NCBI RefSeq assembly: GCF_025340265.1
Contig: NZ_CP022708.1
Coordinates: 1,082,501 to 1,146,500 of the forward strand
Source: Novosphingobium sp. 9
GTDB taxonomy: Bacteria; Pseudomonadota; Alphaproteobacteria; Sphingomonadales; Sphingomonadaceae
Reading direction: 5' to 3'
DNA length: 64,000 nt
The position numbers and the translations under genes were made by a program. Positions 19,415 to 28,637 of this stretch are shown here, one piece after another. The first letter of the stretch is position 1, and each line of letters starts with the position of its first letter. Below the pieces are notes generated by a model. The model saw only the letters and a program-made list of their open reading frames with translations. It searched no databases and was not told where the DNA came from.

Positions 19415-19433
19415 CCAACAGGGAGCAAGCCTC

Positions 19434-19832
19434 ATGGCCTTCATCGATTTCAACCTTGCCGCCTCGGTCGCATCGGCCGCCCCTATTGCCATCCCCGCCA
19501 GCGTGCCGGGTTCGGTCACATCGCTGACCGATCTGGAGCGCCGCGTCGTCGAACTGGCGCGTGAGGATACGCTCGCCTCACTGCTGCCCCCGCGCAAGCG
19601 CTCGTGGATCGAACGCTTCGTGTTCGGCCCCACGCCGCCTGCCAGGACGCTGGCGAACGAGAAACTGGAGGCGCTGCGGCGGCTGGCCGTGCAGGCCTGG
19701 CACAAGGGCTACACCCTCCCGGCCTCGGCGATGCGCGACGCGCACAAGGCCGGTTTCAGCGACGCCCAGGTGGGCGCCGTCATCGACATCATCGGGCGCA
19801 CCCGCGCCCCGTTCCGGAGAATCGCCGCGTGA
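19434..19832 (+). CDS. Conserved-looking hypothetical protein, first gene of the RND operon
   Basis: 132 residues; I do not recognise a family. It has a hydrophobic Ala-rich N-terminus, a Leu/Arg-rich helix (LTDLERRVVELAREDTL), a middle segment RKRSWIERFVFGPTPPA and a C-terminal helical part with LRRLAVQAWHKGYTLPAS and FSDAQVGAVIDIIGR. It contains no cysteine and no clear membrane span. Its stop overlaps the adaptor start as GTGA, so it is translationally coupled to the efflux pump and behind the same operators. A regulatory, adaptor-associated or substrate-related role is possible but unproven. Confidence 0.75.
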   Translation: MAFIDFNLAASVASAAPIAIPASVPGSVTSLTDLERRVVELAREDTLASLLPPRKRSWIERFVFGPTPPARTLANEKLEALRRLAVQAWHKGYTLPASAMRDAHKAGFSDAQVGAVIDIIGRTRAPFRRIAA

Positions 19833-21118
19833 ATTTCCCAGCAACCCTCCCCGAGCCCGCCCAAAAGGCGGCTGAACCCGAAACCTCGGCGGGCTTCGCC
19901 GAAACGCCCCGTGGTTCGCGCAAGCGCACCGCCGCGATTGCTGCCATCGCCATCGTCCTTGCAGGCGGCATCGCCTGGAAAGTGATGAGCCACGCGCCCG
20001 CCGATGCCGCCGCGATGCCGCCCGCACTGGTCTCCGTCTCGCACCCGCTGGTCAAGCAGGTGACCGAGTGGGATGACTATGTGGGCCGTTTCGCGCCCAG
20101 CAAGACGGTGGAAGTGCGCCCGCGCGTTTCGGGCGCGATCACGCAGGTCCTGTTCCGCGATGGCGACATCGTGCAGGCAGGCCAGCCGCTGTTCGTGGTC
20201 GATCCGCGTCCCTATCGCGCGGCCCTTGCCGAAGCGCAGGCCGATGCGGCTTCGGCGCGCAGCACGCTGGCACTGGCGCGCTCCGACTACAGCCGCGTAG
20301 CCGGTCTCAGCGGTGACGAGGCGATGGCCGCCAGCGAGGTCGACCAGCGCCGTACCCGCGTACAGGCTGCCGTTGCCGCGCTCGCCGCAGCCGAAGCCCG
20401 CGTCCGCAGCCGCCAGCTCGACGTCGATTTCACCACGGTCCGCGCGCCCATCGCGGGCCGCATCTCGGATCGCCGCGTCGATGCGGGCAATCTCGTTTCG
20501 GGCGACAACGGTACTTCCGCGACGCTGCTGACCACGATCAACGCGGTCAGCCCGATCTACTTCACCTTCGATGCCTCCGAAGCGCTGTTCCTCAAGACCC
20601 AGCGCGACAAGGCGGCGGGCGAGAAGTCCGACAATGTGCAGGTCCGCCTGCAGGATGAGACCGCCTATCGCTGGAACGGCCATCTCGACTTCACCGACAA
20701 CGGCCTCGATCCCGGCTCGGGCACGATCCGCATCCGCGCCGTGTTCGACAATCCCAAGGGCTTCCTGACGCCGGGCATGTTCGGCAACATGCGCCTCGCC
20801 GACAGCGGCAAGGTTTCGGCCATGCTGGTGCCGGACGAGGCCGTGCAGTCCGATCAGGCGCGCAAGGTGGTGCTCACGGTCGCCAAGGACGGCACCGTTA
20901 CCGCCAAGCAGGTGCAGCTCGGGCCGCTGGTCGATGGCCTTCGCGTCATCACCTCGGGCCTGACACCGGCCGACGATGTGATCGTCTCGAACTACCAGTC
21001 GGCCATTGCGGGCGCCAAGGTGCAGGTCAAGGCGGGCGCCATCAAGGCCGATCCGGCGGCAGCGCAGGGCGCGAACGGCCCAAGCGAGCCGGTCGCGGCG
21101 CAGGCCACCATCGGCTGA
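19829..21118 (+). CDS. RND efflux periplasmic adaptor (membrane fusion protein, AcrA/MexA type)
   Basis: 429 residues from a GTG that overlaps the previous stop. One transmembrane anchor follows a basic patch (RKRTAAIAAIAIVLAGGIAWKV) and replaces the usual lipoprotein signal. The lipoyl half-motifs are VEVRPRVSGAITQVLFRDGD and VRAPIAGRISDRRVDAGNLV, separated by an alpha-helical hairpin rich in Ala/Arg. Beta-barrel and membrane-proximal domains follow. It links the inner-membrane pump and the outer-membrane channel encoded downstream. Ends with an Ala-rich tail. Confidence 0.93.
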   Translation: MNFPATLPEPAQKAAEPETSAGFAETPRGSRKRTAAIAAIAIVLAGGIAWKVMSHAPADAAAMPPALVSVSHPLVKQVTEWDDYVGRFAPSKTVEVRPRVSGAITQVLFRDGDIVQAGQPLFVVDPRPYRAALAEAQADAASARSTLALARSDYSRVAGLSGDEAMAASEVDQRRTRVQAAVAALAAAEARVRSRQLDVDFTTVRAPIAGRISDRRVDAGNLVSGDNGTSATLLTTINAVSPIYFTFDASEALFLKTQRDKAAGEKSDNVQVRLQDETAYRWNGHLDFTDNGLDPGSGTIRIRAVFDNPKGFLTPGMFGNMRLADSGKVSAMLVPDEAVQSDQARKVVLTVAKDGTVTAKQVQLGPLVDGLRVITSGLTPADDVIVSNYQSAIAGAKVQVKAGAIKADPAAAQGANGPSEPVAAQATIG

Positions 21119-21168
21119 CCGTCCAGCGGGGCGACAGCGCCGCGCGTGCCGACATTTTCGATATAACC

Positions 21169-21192
21169 GCTCCCGGCCCTTGCGCCGGGAGC
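21169..21192 (+). promoter_or_regulatory. Intercistronic hairpin between adaptor and pump genes
   Basis: GCTCCCGGC (21169-21177) pairs perfectly with GCCGGGAGC (21184-21192) over a six-base loop in the 96-base gap before the pump gene. No T-tract; more likely an mRNA processing or stability element that sets subunit ratio than a terminator. Confidence 0.45.
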
Positions 21193-21214
21193 CACCCTGC
21201 AAAGGGGCACTCCC

Positions 21215-24200
21215 ATGCGATTTTCCCGGTTCTTCATCGACCGGCCGATTTTCGCGGGCGTCATCGCGGTGGTCATCACCGTGGTGGGTCTGCTCGCCTA
21301 TTTCGCGCTGCCGGTCAGCCAGTATCCCGACATCATCCCGCCCACCGTCACGGTGACGGCGCAGTATCCCGGCGCCAGCGCCGAGACCGTGGCCGACACC
21401 GTGGCCGCGCCGATCGAGCAGGAAATCAACGGCGTAGACAACATGCTCTACGTCAGCTCGCAATCGACCGGCGACGGCAAGGTGACGATCACCGTCACTT
21501 TCAAGATCGGCACCGACCTCGATGCCGCGCAGGTTCTCGTGCAGAACCGCGTTGCCATTGCCGAGCCGCGCCTTCCCGATGCGGTGCGCGCGATGGGTGT
21601 CGTCACGAAGAAGAGTTCGCCCGACTTCCTGATGGTGGTCAACCTGCAGTCGCCTGACGGCACGTATGACCGCGACTACATCTCGAACTATGCGCTGACG
21701 CAAGTGAAGGACCGCCTCGCGCGCCTGAACGGCGTGGGCGATGTGCAACTGTTCGGCTCGCGCGACTATGGCATGCGCGTGTGGATAGACCCGAACAAGG
21801 CCGCCGCGATGAACCTCACCGCAGGAGAAATCGTTGCCGCCCTGCGCGCGCAGAACGTGCAGGTCTCCTCGGGCGCCATCGGTGCGCCACCGTTCGACAA
21901 AGGGAACGCCTATCAGGTCGGCGTCGAGATGCAGGGCCGCCTGACCACGCCCGAGCAGTTCGGCGACATCGTGATCCGCACCGATGCGCAGGGCCGTCAG
22001 GTCCGCGTGCATGACGTGGCACGCGTGGAACTGGGGGCGCAGGACTACACCACCAACACCTACCTCTCGGGCAAGCCGACCGTCGTGATCGCGGTGCTGC
22101 AGCGTCCGGGCTCGAACGCGCTCGACGCGGCCAAGGCCGTGCGCGCCGAGATGGACGATGCCGCCAAGGCCTTCCCCAAGGGCCTCGAATACTCGGTCAT
22201 CTACAACCCCACCGAATTCATCGGCCAGTCGATCGACGCGGTCTATCACACGCTGTTCGAGGCGGTGGTGCTGGTCGTGCTCGTGATCCTGGTGTTCCTC
22301 CAGAACTGGCGCGCGGCGGTGATCCCGATCGTCGCGATCCCGGTCTCGCTGGTGGGCACCGCGATCGTGCTGCTGGCGGTGGGCTATTCGCTCAACAACC
22401 TGTCTCTGTTCGGGCTCGTGCTCGCCATCGGCATCGTCGTTGACGACGCGATCGTTGTGGTCGAGAACGTGGAGCGCTACATCGAGGAGGGGATGACGCC
22501 GCTGGCCGCCGCCCGTCGCTCGATGGACGAAGTGACCGGCGCGCTGATCGCCATTGCGCTGGTGCTGTGTGCCGTGTTCGTGCCGACGCTGCTCATTCCG
22601 GGCATGTCGGGGCAGTTCTACAAGCAGTTCGCCGTCACCATCTCGACCGCGACGGTCATCTCGCTGATCCTCTCGCTCACGCTGTCGCCCGCGCTGGCCG
22701 CGCTGCTGCTGCGCGAGAAGCACACCCTGCCTGCCGGTGCTCCGCGCTGGAAGCAGGTGGTGCAGAAGGGCGCGGACCGCTTCAACCACGGGTTCGAGCG
22801 CCTGAGCGCGCGCTATTCGCACCTGACTTTCGCGCTGGTCACCCGACCCTTGCGGATGATGGCGACCTATGCCGCGCTGATCATCGCCACCATCGGCCTG
22901 TTCTGGGCAACGCCCACCGGCTTCATCCCGCAGCAGGATCAGGGCTACTTCCTGGCCGCGATCTTCCTGCCGCCGGGCTCGTCGCTCAACCGCACGGACG
23001 AGGTGACGCGCGAAGTCGCCAAGCGCATCCTGCCGATCAAGGGCCTGCGCGGCGCGGTGATGTTCGCCGGCTTCCATGGCCCCTCGCAGACGCAGTCGCC
23101 CGATGCCGCCGCGATCTACTTCCCGTACAAGAGCTTTGCCGAGCGCAAGAAGCTGGGCGTCACCGACGCCGGGATCATGGCGCAGGCCGCAGAGGCCATG
23201 AAGGGCTATGACAAGGCGCAGGTTCTGCTGATCCCGCCGCCGACTATCAACGGTATCGTCCCGCCGGGCGGCTATCGCATGATCGTGGAGGACAACGACG
23301 GGCGCGGTCTCGCCGAACTCCAGAAGGCGGCAGGCGCGCTGATCGCCAAGGCCAACCAGTCGCCCGAACTGCATCAGGTCTACACCCTGTTCAACATGAA
23401 CACCCCGCGCGTCTATGCCGACGTGGACCGCCGCAAGGCCGACATGCTGGGCATCTCGCCGTCCAAAGTGTTCGAGGCGATGCAGACCTACCTCGGCTCG
23501 ACCTATATCAACGACTTCAACCTGCTGGGCCGCACCTATCGCGTGACGGCACAGGCCGACGCGCCCTATCGCGGCTCGACGGCGGACATCGCCAACCTCA
23601 AGACCCGCTCGGATACCGGCGCGATGGTGCCGATCGGCTCGGTGGCGACGTTCAAGGACGAGACCGGCCCCTATCGCGTGGTGCGCTACAACCTGCACCC
23701 GGCGATCGAGGTCGATGGCAGCTATGGCCAGGGCTACTCTTCGGGTCAGGCGCTCTCCACCATGGAGAAGCTGGCCGACGAGACGCTGCCCGCAGGATAC
23801 GGCCACGAATGGACCGGTATCGCCTACCAGCAGTCGCATGCCGGTAATTCGGGCGGGATCGTGTTCGGCATGGCGGTGCTGTTCGTGTTCCTGGTGCTGG
23901 CTGCCCAGTACGAGAGCCTGACGCTGCCGCTGGCGATCATCCTGATCGTGCCGATGTGTCTGTTCGCCGCCATGCTCGGCGTGAACATCCGGGGAATGGA
24001 CAACAATATCCTCACCCAGATCGGTCTCGTCGTGCTGATCGCGCTTGCTGCGAAGAACGCGATCCTCGTGGTCGAGTTCGCCAAGCAGGCCGAGGAGGAG
24101 CGCGGTCTCTCGCCCGTCGAAGCCGCCGTGGAAGCGGCTCGCATCCGCCTTCGCCCGATCCTGATGACCTCGTTCGCCTTCATCCTCGGCGCGGTGCCGC

Positions 24201-24403
24201 TGGTGATCGCGGAAGGCGCCGGTGCCGAACTGCGACAGGCGCTGGGTACGGCGGTGTTCTTCGGAATGCTGGGCGTCACCGGGTTCGGCCTGCTGTTCAC
24301 TCCCACCTTCTACGTCGTCTGCCGCAAGCTGGCGCTGCACTTCGGCCGCAACAAGGTGCGCGCCGGAAAGCACGGCTCCACCGCGCTGCAGCCGGCGGAA
24401 TGA
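21215..24403 (+). CDS. RND efflux pump inner-membrane transporter (HAE1, AcrB/MexB type)
   Basis: 1062 residues, full length. The N-terminus MRFSRFFIDRPIFAGVIAVV is typical. The proton-relay aspartates are in GIVVDDAIVVVENVER and the relay lysine in LAAKNAILVVEFAKQ. The porter-domain entry IPPTVTVTAQYPGASAETV and the PTGFIPQQDQGY segment are also present. It drives export of hydrophobic drugs, dyes or solvents from the periplasm with proton influx. AAAGGGG lies about eight bases before the ATG. Likely controlled by the TetR boxes at 19048 and 19097. Confidence 0.97.
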   Translation: MRFSRFFIDRPIFAGVIAVVITVVGLLAYFALPVSQYPDIIPPTVTVTAQYPGASAETVADTVAAPIEQEINGVDNMLYVSSQSTGDGKVTITVTFKIGTDLDAAQVLVQNRVAIAEPRLPDAVRAMGVVTKKSSPDFLMVVNLQSPDGTYDRDYISNYALTQVKDRLARLNGVGDVQLFGSRDYGMRVWIDPNKAAAMNLTAGEIVAALRAQNVQVSSGAIGAPPFDKGNAYQVGVEMQGRLTTPEQFGDIVIRTDAQGRQVRVHDVARVELGAQDYTTNTYLSGKPTVVIAVLQRPGSNALDAAKAVRAEMDDAAKAFPKGLEYSVIYNPTEFIGQSIDAVYHTLFEAVVLVVLVILVFLQNWRAAVIPIVAIPVSLVGTAIVLLAVGYSLNNLSLFGLVLAIGIVVDDAIVVVENVERYIEEGMTPLAAARRSMDEVTGALIAIALVLCAVFVPTLLIPGMSGQFYKQFAVTISTATVISLILSLTLSPALAALLLREKHTLPAGAPRWKQVVQKGADRFNHGFERLSARYSHLTFALVTRPLRMMATYAALIIATIGLFWATPTGFIPQQDQGYFLAAIFLPPGSSLNRTDEVTREVAKRILPIKGLRGAVMFAGFHGPSQTQSPDAAAIYFPYKSFAERKKLGVTDAGIMAQAAEAMKGYDKAQVLLIPPPTINGIVPPGGYRMIVEDNDGRGLAELQKAAGALIAKANQSPELHQVYTLFNMNTPRVYADVDRRKADMLGISPSKVFEAMQTYLGSTYINDFNLLGRTYRVTAQADAPYRGSTADIANLKTRSDTGAMVPIGSVATFKDETGPYRVVRYNLHPAIEVDGSYGQGYSSGQALSTMEKLADETLPAGYGHEWTGIAYQQSHAGNSGGIVFGMAVLFVFLVLAAQYESLTLPLAIILIVPMCLFAAMLGVNIRGMDNNILTQIGLVVLIALAAKNAILVVEFAKQAEEERGLSPVEAAVEAARIRLRPILMTSFAFILGAVPLVIAEGAGAELRQALGTAVFFGMLGVTGFGLLFTPTFYVVCRKLALHFGRNKVRAGKHGSTALQPAE

Positions 24404-24414
24404 AAGGACGCATG

Positions 24415-25872
24415 ATGTCCCGTACTCTCAAGACCTCGCTGGCGGCATTCCTTGCCGCCAGCGCCTCCGCCCTGACACTGGCAGGCTGCGCGGTCGGCCC
24501 GAACTACAAGGCCCCCGCCCCGCCGCCTGCCGCCACTGCGGCGTTCCTCGGCGCAAGCGACCCCTCGGTCGCCACCACTGCCCCCGATGACACCTGGTGG
24601 AAGCTCTACGACGATCCCGTGCTCAACGGTCTCGTTGCCGATGCGCTGGCGGCGAACACCGACGTTCGCGTCGCCGTCGCCCGGATTGAGAAGGCCCGCG
24701 CCAACTTGCGCGGCTCGAAGAACGATGCCCTGCCCCAGACCGGCATCGATGCCTCGGGCGGCTATGGCCGCGCCTCGCAGAGCCAGTCGCTTCCCGGCTA
24801 TGACCGCGAGGGTCGCCGCACCGATGGCGAGTTCACGGTCAATTACGAGCTGGATCTGTTCGGCCGCGTGAAGCGCGAGATCGAGGCCTCGCACGCAGAT
24901 CTCGCCGCTGCGCAGGAGGATGCCGATGCGGTGCGCGTCACCGTGGTGGCCGATACCGTGCGTGCCTATGTCGATGCCACAAGTTCGGCCGAGCAGATCG
25001 CCGTGGCGCAAAGCACACTCGGCCTGCTCGACCGGTCCGAGCGGATCACCGACGCGCGGTTCCAGCGCGGGCTGAACCAGAAGCTCGACGTGATCCGCGT
25101 GACGCAACTGCGCGAGGAGCAGGCAGCCTCCATCCCGACATTGCAGGCCACCCGCGATGCCGCGCTGTTCCGGCTGGCGACGCTGACCGGGCGCACCCCG
25201 CAGGATCTGCCTGAGGCCGTGCGCACGCGTCAGACCACGCCCGACGTCTCGCAGCCGATCCCGATCGGTGACGGACGCGCGCTGCTGGCGCGCCGTCCCG
25301 ACGTGAAAGCCGCCGAACGCCGTCTGGCAGGCGATACCGCGCGCATCGGCGTGGCGACGGCGGACCTCTATCCGCGCATCACGCTGGGCGGATCGATCGG
25401 CTCGACGACGCTCGGAGCGGGCAACGTGCTGGGCGGCGGCGCGCTGCGTTGGCTACTGGGGCCGATGATCTCGTGGGCCTTCCCCAATCAGGAAGCGATC
25501 CGCGCGCGCATCGGCGGCGCCAAGGCCGATACGCAGGCCGATCTCGCCACCTTCGACGGCACGGTGCTCAAGGCGCTGGAGGAGACCGAGACCGCGCTTT
25601 CGGCCTATCGCAACGCCCTGCTGCGCGAAGACCGCCTGAACGCCGCGCGCGAGGCTGCCGAACGGGCCGCCAATGTCAGCGAAGCACGCCAGCGCCGCGG
25701 CGAGATCGACTCGCTCGATGTGCTCGACGCCCAGCGCACACTCGCGAACTCGGAAGCCTCGTTCGCGCAAGGCCGCCGCGATGTGGCGATGGCGCAGGTC
25801 GATCTGTTCCGCGCGCTGGGTGGTTCGTGGCAGGGGCAGACCGCCGTGACCGCGCAAACAGCGGCGCGATAA
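24415..25872 (+). CDS. RND efflux outer-membrane factor, NodT/OprM family lipoprotein
   Basis: 485 residues from the ATG at 24415, six bases after AAAGGA; in-frame ATGs at 24400 (overlapping the pump stop) and 24412 are less well spaced. A lipoprotein signal ends LTLAGCAVGPNYK with the lipobox cysteine. The two repeated OEP regions include DDTWWKLYDDPVLNGLVADAL, YELDLFGRVKREIEASHADL and RRPDVKAAERRLAGDTARIG. It forms the trimeric outer-membrane channel of the tripartite pump. Confidence 0.95.
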   Translation: MSRTLKTSLAAFLAASASALTLAGCAVGPNYKAPAPPPAATAAFLGASDPSVATTAPDDTWWKLYDDPVLNGLVADALAANTDVRVAVARIEKARANLRGSKNDALPQTGIDASGGYGRASQSQSLPGYDREGRRTDGEFTVNYELDLFGRVKREIEASHADLAAAQEDADAVRVTVVADTVRAYVDATSSAEQIAVAQSTLGLLDRSERITDARFQRGLNQKLDVIRVTQLREEQAASIPTLQATRDAALFRLATLTGRTPQDLPEAVRTRQTTPDVSQPIPIGDGRALLARRPDVKAAERRLAGDTARIGVATADLYPRITLGGSIGSTTLGAGNVLGGGALRWLLGPMISWAFPNQEAIRARIGGAKADTQADLATFDGTVLKALEETETALSAYRNALLREDRLNAAREAAERAANVSEARQRRGEIDSLDVLDAQRTLANSEASFAQGRRDVAMAQVDLFRALGGSWQGQTAVTAQTAAR

Positions 25873-25880
25873 AGCCGCAG

Positions 25881-25908
25881 GGGCGGGGCCGCCACGGCAG
25901 TCCCGCCC
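25881..25908. terminator. Hairpin between convergent efflux and TonB-receptor genes
   Basis: GGGCGGG (25881-25887) pairs with CCCGCCC (25902-25908) in the 46-base gap between two convergent stops. It may serve both directions; T-tract lacking. Confidence 0.5.
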
Positions 25909-25918
25909 ACTTCCATCC

Positions 25919-28207
25919 TCAATAGGAAATCCGGATAGTCCCGCCGATGGTACGCGGGCTGCCGATATAGCCGAACACCGAACCATAATCCCCTTCGCGA
26001 AGGCTCAGGTAATAGCTCTTGTCGAACAGGTTGTTCACCCAGACGGATGCATCGATCACGTGCTTGTCGACCTGGCGGGTGACACCCAGCGACATGTTGA
26101 CGAGGCCGTAGGCCGGAATTTTGGCCGAGGGTGAATCGTCCACCGTCGAATAAGTGCTGCTGCGCCAGGAATAACGCGCGGTGTAATACAGGCTGGTGGT
26201 CTTCGAGACCGGTGTTTCGTACCTCGCATTCACGTTCGCGGTGTAACGCGGCGCGCGGAACACCGGCTTGCCGGTCAGATCGCAAGACGCCGGCGGCGAA
26301 GCTCCCAGCGTCACCTCCGGGGCACAGCGTGCATCGTCATAATCCAGATATTTCATGTCGTTGAGCATGAAATAGGGCGAAAGAGTCAGACCGAATGACG
26401 ACGCCCATGTCGCGGAGGCCTCCACACCGCGTCCGCGATATTCGCCAGCGTTGAGCAGATAGGTCGATTGCGACGCTACGTCATACCCCTGCGTCTGGAA
26501 ATCGTGGACCCAGGATTCAAACAGATCGACTTTGGCTGAAAGGCCAATCTGCGGCACGTCCTTCTGAAGGCCGAGTTCGATCGTCTGCGTGGTCTCGGGC
26601 TTCAGGATGAGAGAATCGTTGCCCGCCTTGCCCGCCGCGCCCGACGAGATGTTCATCGCCCCTGCTTTCTCAGCATAGGCCCCCGCAAGATAGATCAGCG
26701 TATTGGCATCCGGCCGGTAATTGAGGTTGAGCATGGCCGAAGGCAACCCCTTGGTCTGGCTGATCACACCGGAATCGAAGGGGCTCTTATTGAGCCGGAC
26801 GAAGCTGCCGCGCTTGTAGTCGATCGATTCCCTAACCCCTGCCTTGAGGTCCAGCTTGGGCAGGATGTGAAACGTGCCCTGCGCGAAGACGCCGTAGAAA
26901 TCGTCATGCAGTTTGCCGTATCGCAGGACATCGAGCCCGGTATAGCTCGAACTGCCGTACCACGCGGCGGCATCCGCACCGTAGCGCGAATGGGCCATGC
27001 TGTTGGTGCGCTCCCCCGAATACGATACGCCCATCGCCAGATCGCCCCACTTCCAGTGCGGAGTATCCAGACGGAACTCTTGATAGAACGTCTTGTCACG
27101 CACGCGCCAGCCGCTGTCGTGATAGACATCGATGCTCTGACCGTCGGAAGCACTGGGATCGTTGGACAGGAAACGGATGGAACTGATCGAGGAGAACTTC
27201 CACCCGCCCGCAAGGTCGATGAATATCTGCGGCGAAATGCCGTAGGACTGAACCGTGAAGTAGTTCTGGTCGTCCAGATCGACCTTGCGCCCATACACAT
27301 TGATATTGCCGGTCTGCGAAGAGTGCAGATCATAAAGGTCGACACCGCCGATCGTCAGGGTCTTGTAAAGGACCGGCGTGGATGTGCTGTGCTCATGGCT
27401 GTAGTCGGCGATCAGCTTGGCCTTCACGGTATCGGAAGGGTGCCAGACCAACTGGGCGCGCACGCCGTTGCCGGAACTGCCGTTAACCCAGTCGCCATTG
27501 GCGACGTTACGCACATTGCCGGTCAATCCCGTGTGCATGTAGCTGATACCGGCATAGAGATTATCGGTGATCTTGCCCGACACGGCGGCACTCGCGCGCA
27601 GATAGCCGTAACTGCCGTAAGAGAACGAACTGCTGGCCTTGAGATCAGGCCCCGGTTCACGGGTGTGAATATCGATGACCCCGCCGGTCACGTTGGCGGA
27701 ATAAAGCGTGCCCTGCGTCGCACCATTGTAGACATCGATGGATTCCACATCGTTGAACCCGGAAGACAGCATGCCGGGACGAGCAAGATAGACGCCATCG
27801 AGGAACAGCCCCACGCTGCTGGGCATACCGATATTGACCTCGCCACCGGTCTGGCCGCCGCCATCTCCGTTGCCACGGATGCTGAGCGTGGTGTTGAACG
27901 GATCGCCCTCATCCACGTTGAGGCTGGGAGCTACCTGCTGGAGATCGCTCAGGCTGTCGATCCGCTGATCTTCGAGGAACTTCCCGTCGACATGGTAGCC
28001 GGACGTCGGCGGTCGCTGCGCATCGCCCTTGTCTACGCTTCCCTTGACCACGATGTCGCTTTTGCCGGATGTCGGATCGCTGCCGGCGTCATCGCCAGAC
28101 GCGGCAGTCTCGCTCGCAAACGCGGGGGTTGCGGCCAATGTGAAGAGCAGAGCAAAGGCGGATACACGAACATTACGGTGACGACAGAGACGCGCGGCAA
28201 TCGACAT
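25919..28207 (-). CDS. TonB-dependent outer-membrane receptor (1)
   Basis: 762 residues with a signal peptide ending in TLAATPAFA and a probable TonB box near SDIVVKGSVD. The plug domain contains LQQVAPSLNVDEGDPFNTTL and SVGLFLDGVYLARPGML; the barrel follows to a C-terminal aromatic residue (GGTIRISY). TAGGGG precedes the ATG by five bases. Substrates of such receptors include siderophores, oligosaccharides and peptides; nothing here fixes the ligand. Downstream of and co-oriented with a PLP aminotransferase and a second receptor, in a peptidase-rich region, which favours a peptide or amino-acid-derived ligand. Confidence 0.92.
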   Translation of the reverse strand: MSIAARLCRHRNVRVSAFALLFTLAATPAFASETAASGDDAGSDPTSGKSDIVVKGSVDKGDAQRPPTSGYHVDGKFLEDQRIDSLSDLQQVAPSLNVDEGDPFNTTLSIRGNGDGGGQTGGEVNIGMPSSVGLFLDGVYLARPGMLSSGFNDVESIDVYNGATQGTLYSANVTGGVIDIHTREPGPDLKASSSFSYGSYGYLRASAAVSGKITDNLYAGISYMHTGLTGNVRNVANGDWVNGSSGNGVRAQLVWHPSDTVKAKLIADYSHEHSTSTPVLYKTLTIGGVDLYDLHSSQTGNINVYGRKVDLDDQNYFTVQSYGISPQIFIDLAGGWKFSSISSIRFLSNDPSASDGQSIDVYHDSGWRVRDKTFYQEFRLDTPHWKWGDLAMGVSYSGERTNSMAHSRYGADAAAWYGSSSYTGLDVLRYGKLHDDFYGVFAQGTFHILPKLDLKAGVRESIDYKRGSFVRLNKSPFDSGVISQTKGLPSAMLNLNYRPDANTLIYLAGAYAEKAGAMNISSGAAGKAGNDSLILKPETTQTIELGLQKDVPQIGLSAKVDLFESWVHDFQTQGYDVASQSTYLLNAGEYRGRGVEASATWASSFGLTLSPYFMLNDMKYLDYDDARCAPEVTLGASPPASCDLTGKPVFRAPRYTANVNARYETPVSKTTSLYYTARYSWRSSTYSTVDDSPSAKIPAYGLVNMSLGVTRQVDKHVIDASVWVNNLFDKSYYLSLREGDYGSVFGYIGSPRTIGGTIRISY

Positions 28208-28637
28208 AATAACCCCTATAACCTATCTGTTAAGTAGGGTATCTACTCGCGAAACGCCGTGGAAGATAGTTTTCCTATCCATACCAACGGTTTTGCATCT
28301 TGCCGCGCGTGGGCGAGAAAATCTCGGAGGTGTTGAAAGACGAATAACCGACGAACCTCACGAGGCCGAAAGGCACCGAAAAACGGCCTTCCGCGTCGTT
28401 ATCGGCAATCCATCATCCGAGATCGACTTTCATGCAATTAAAGGCGGCTATTAAAGCCGGACGCCTTCAGAAGGGCACTTCAAACCACCATTATCCTCAG
28501 GCGCAGGCAGAAATTGCGACGCAGAAATGCTCGCTTACGGAGGAGTGTTTATCCGGCGCCGCCGAATAAACCCCTCTCAATTTCTGTTTTACGGAATTTC
28601 CAAATCATCAGATCAATGCATCTGATCAAAAAATTCT
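28208..28637. other. 430-base intergenic region, receptor promoter side
   Basis: No gene found. Near the receptor start it carries an imperfect inverted repeat (AACCTAT-ctgttaa-GTAGGGTA on the plus strand, about 28220-28242), a possible operator. At the other end lies the hairpin at 28607-28626. The region is AT-richer than the flanking genes. Confidence 0.5.
28607..28626 (-). terminator. Inverted repeat just past the aminotransferase stop
   Basis: ATCAGAT (28607-28613) pairs with ATCTGAT (28620-28626), embedded in AT-rich DNA twelve bases beyond the aminotransferase stop on the minus strand. Either a weak terminator or an operator for the receptor gene downstream. Confidence 0.4.

Noticed and set aside
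19709..24373. Very long open frame antisense to the RND pump genes (about 1550 codons)
   Set aside because: The composition is Arg/His/Gln-rich with no domain, and it mirrors codon bias of the sense genes; a GC-rich shadow.
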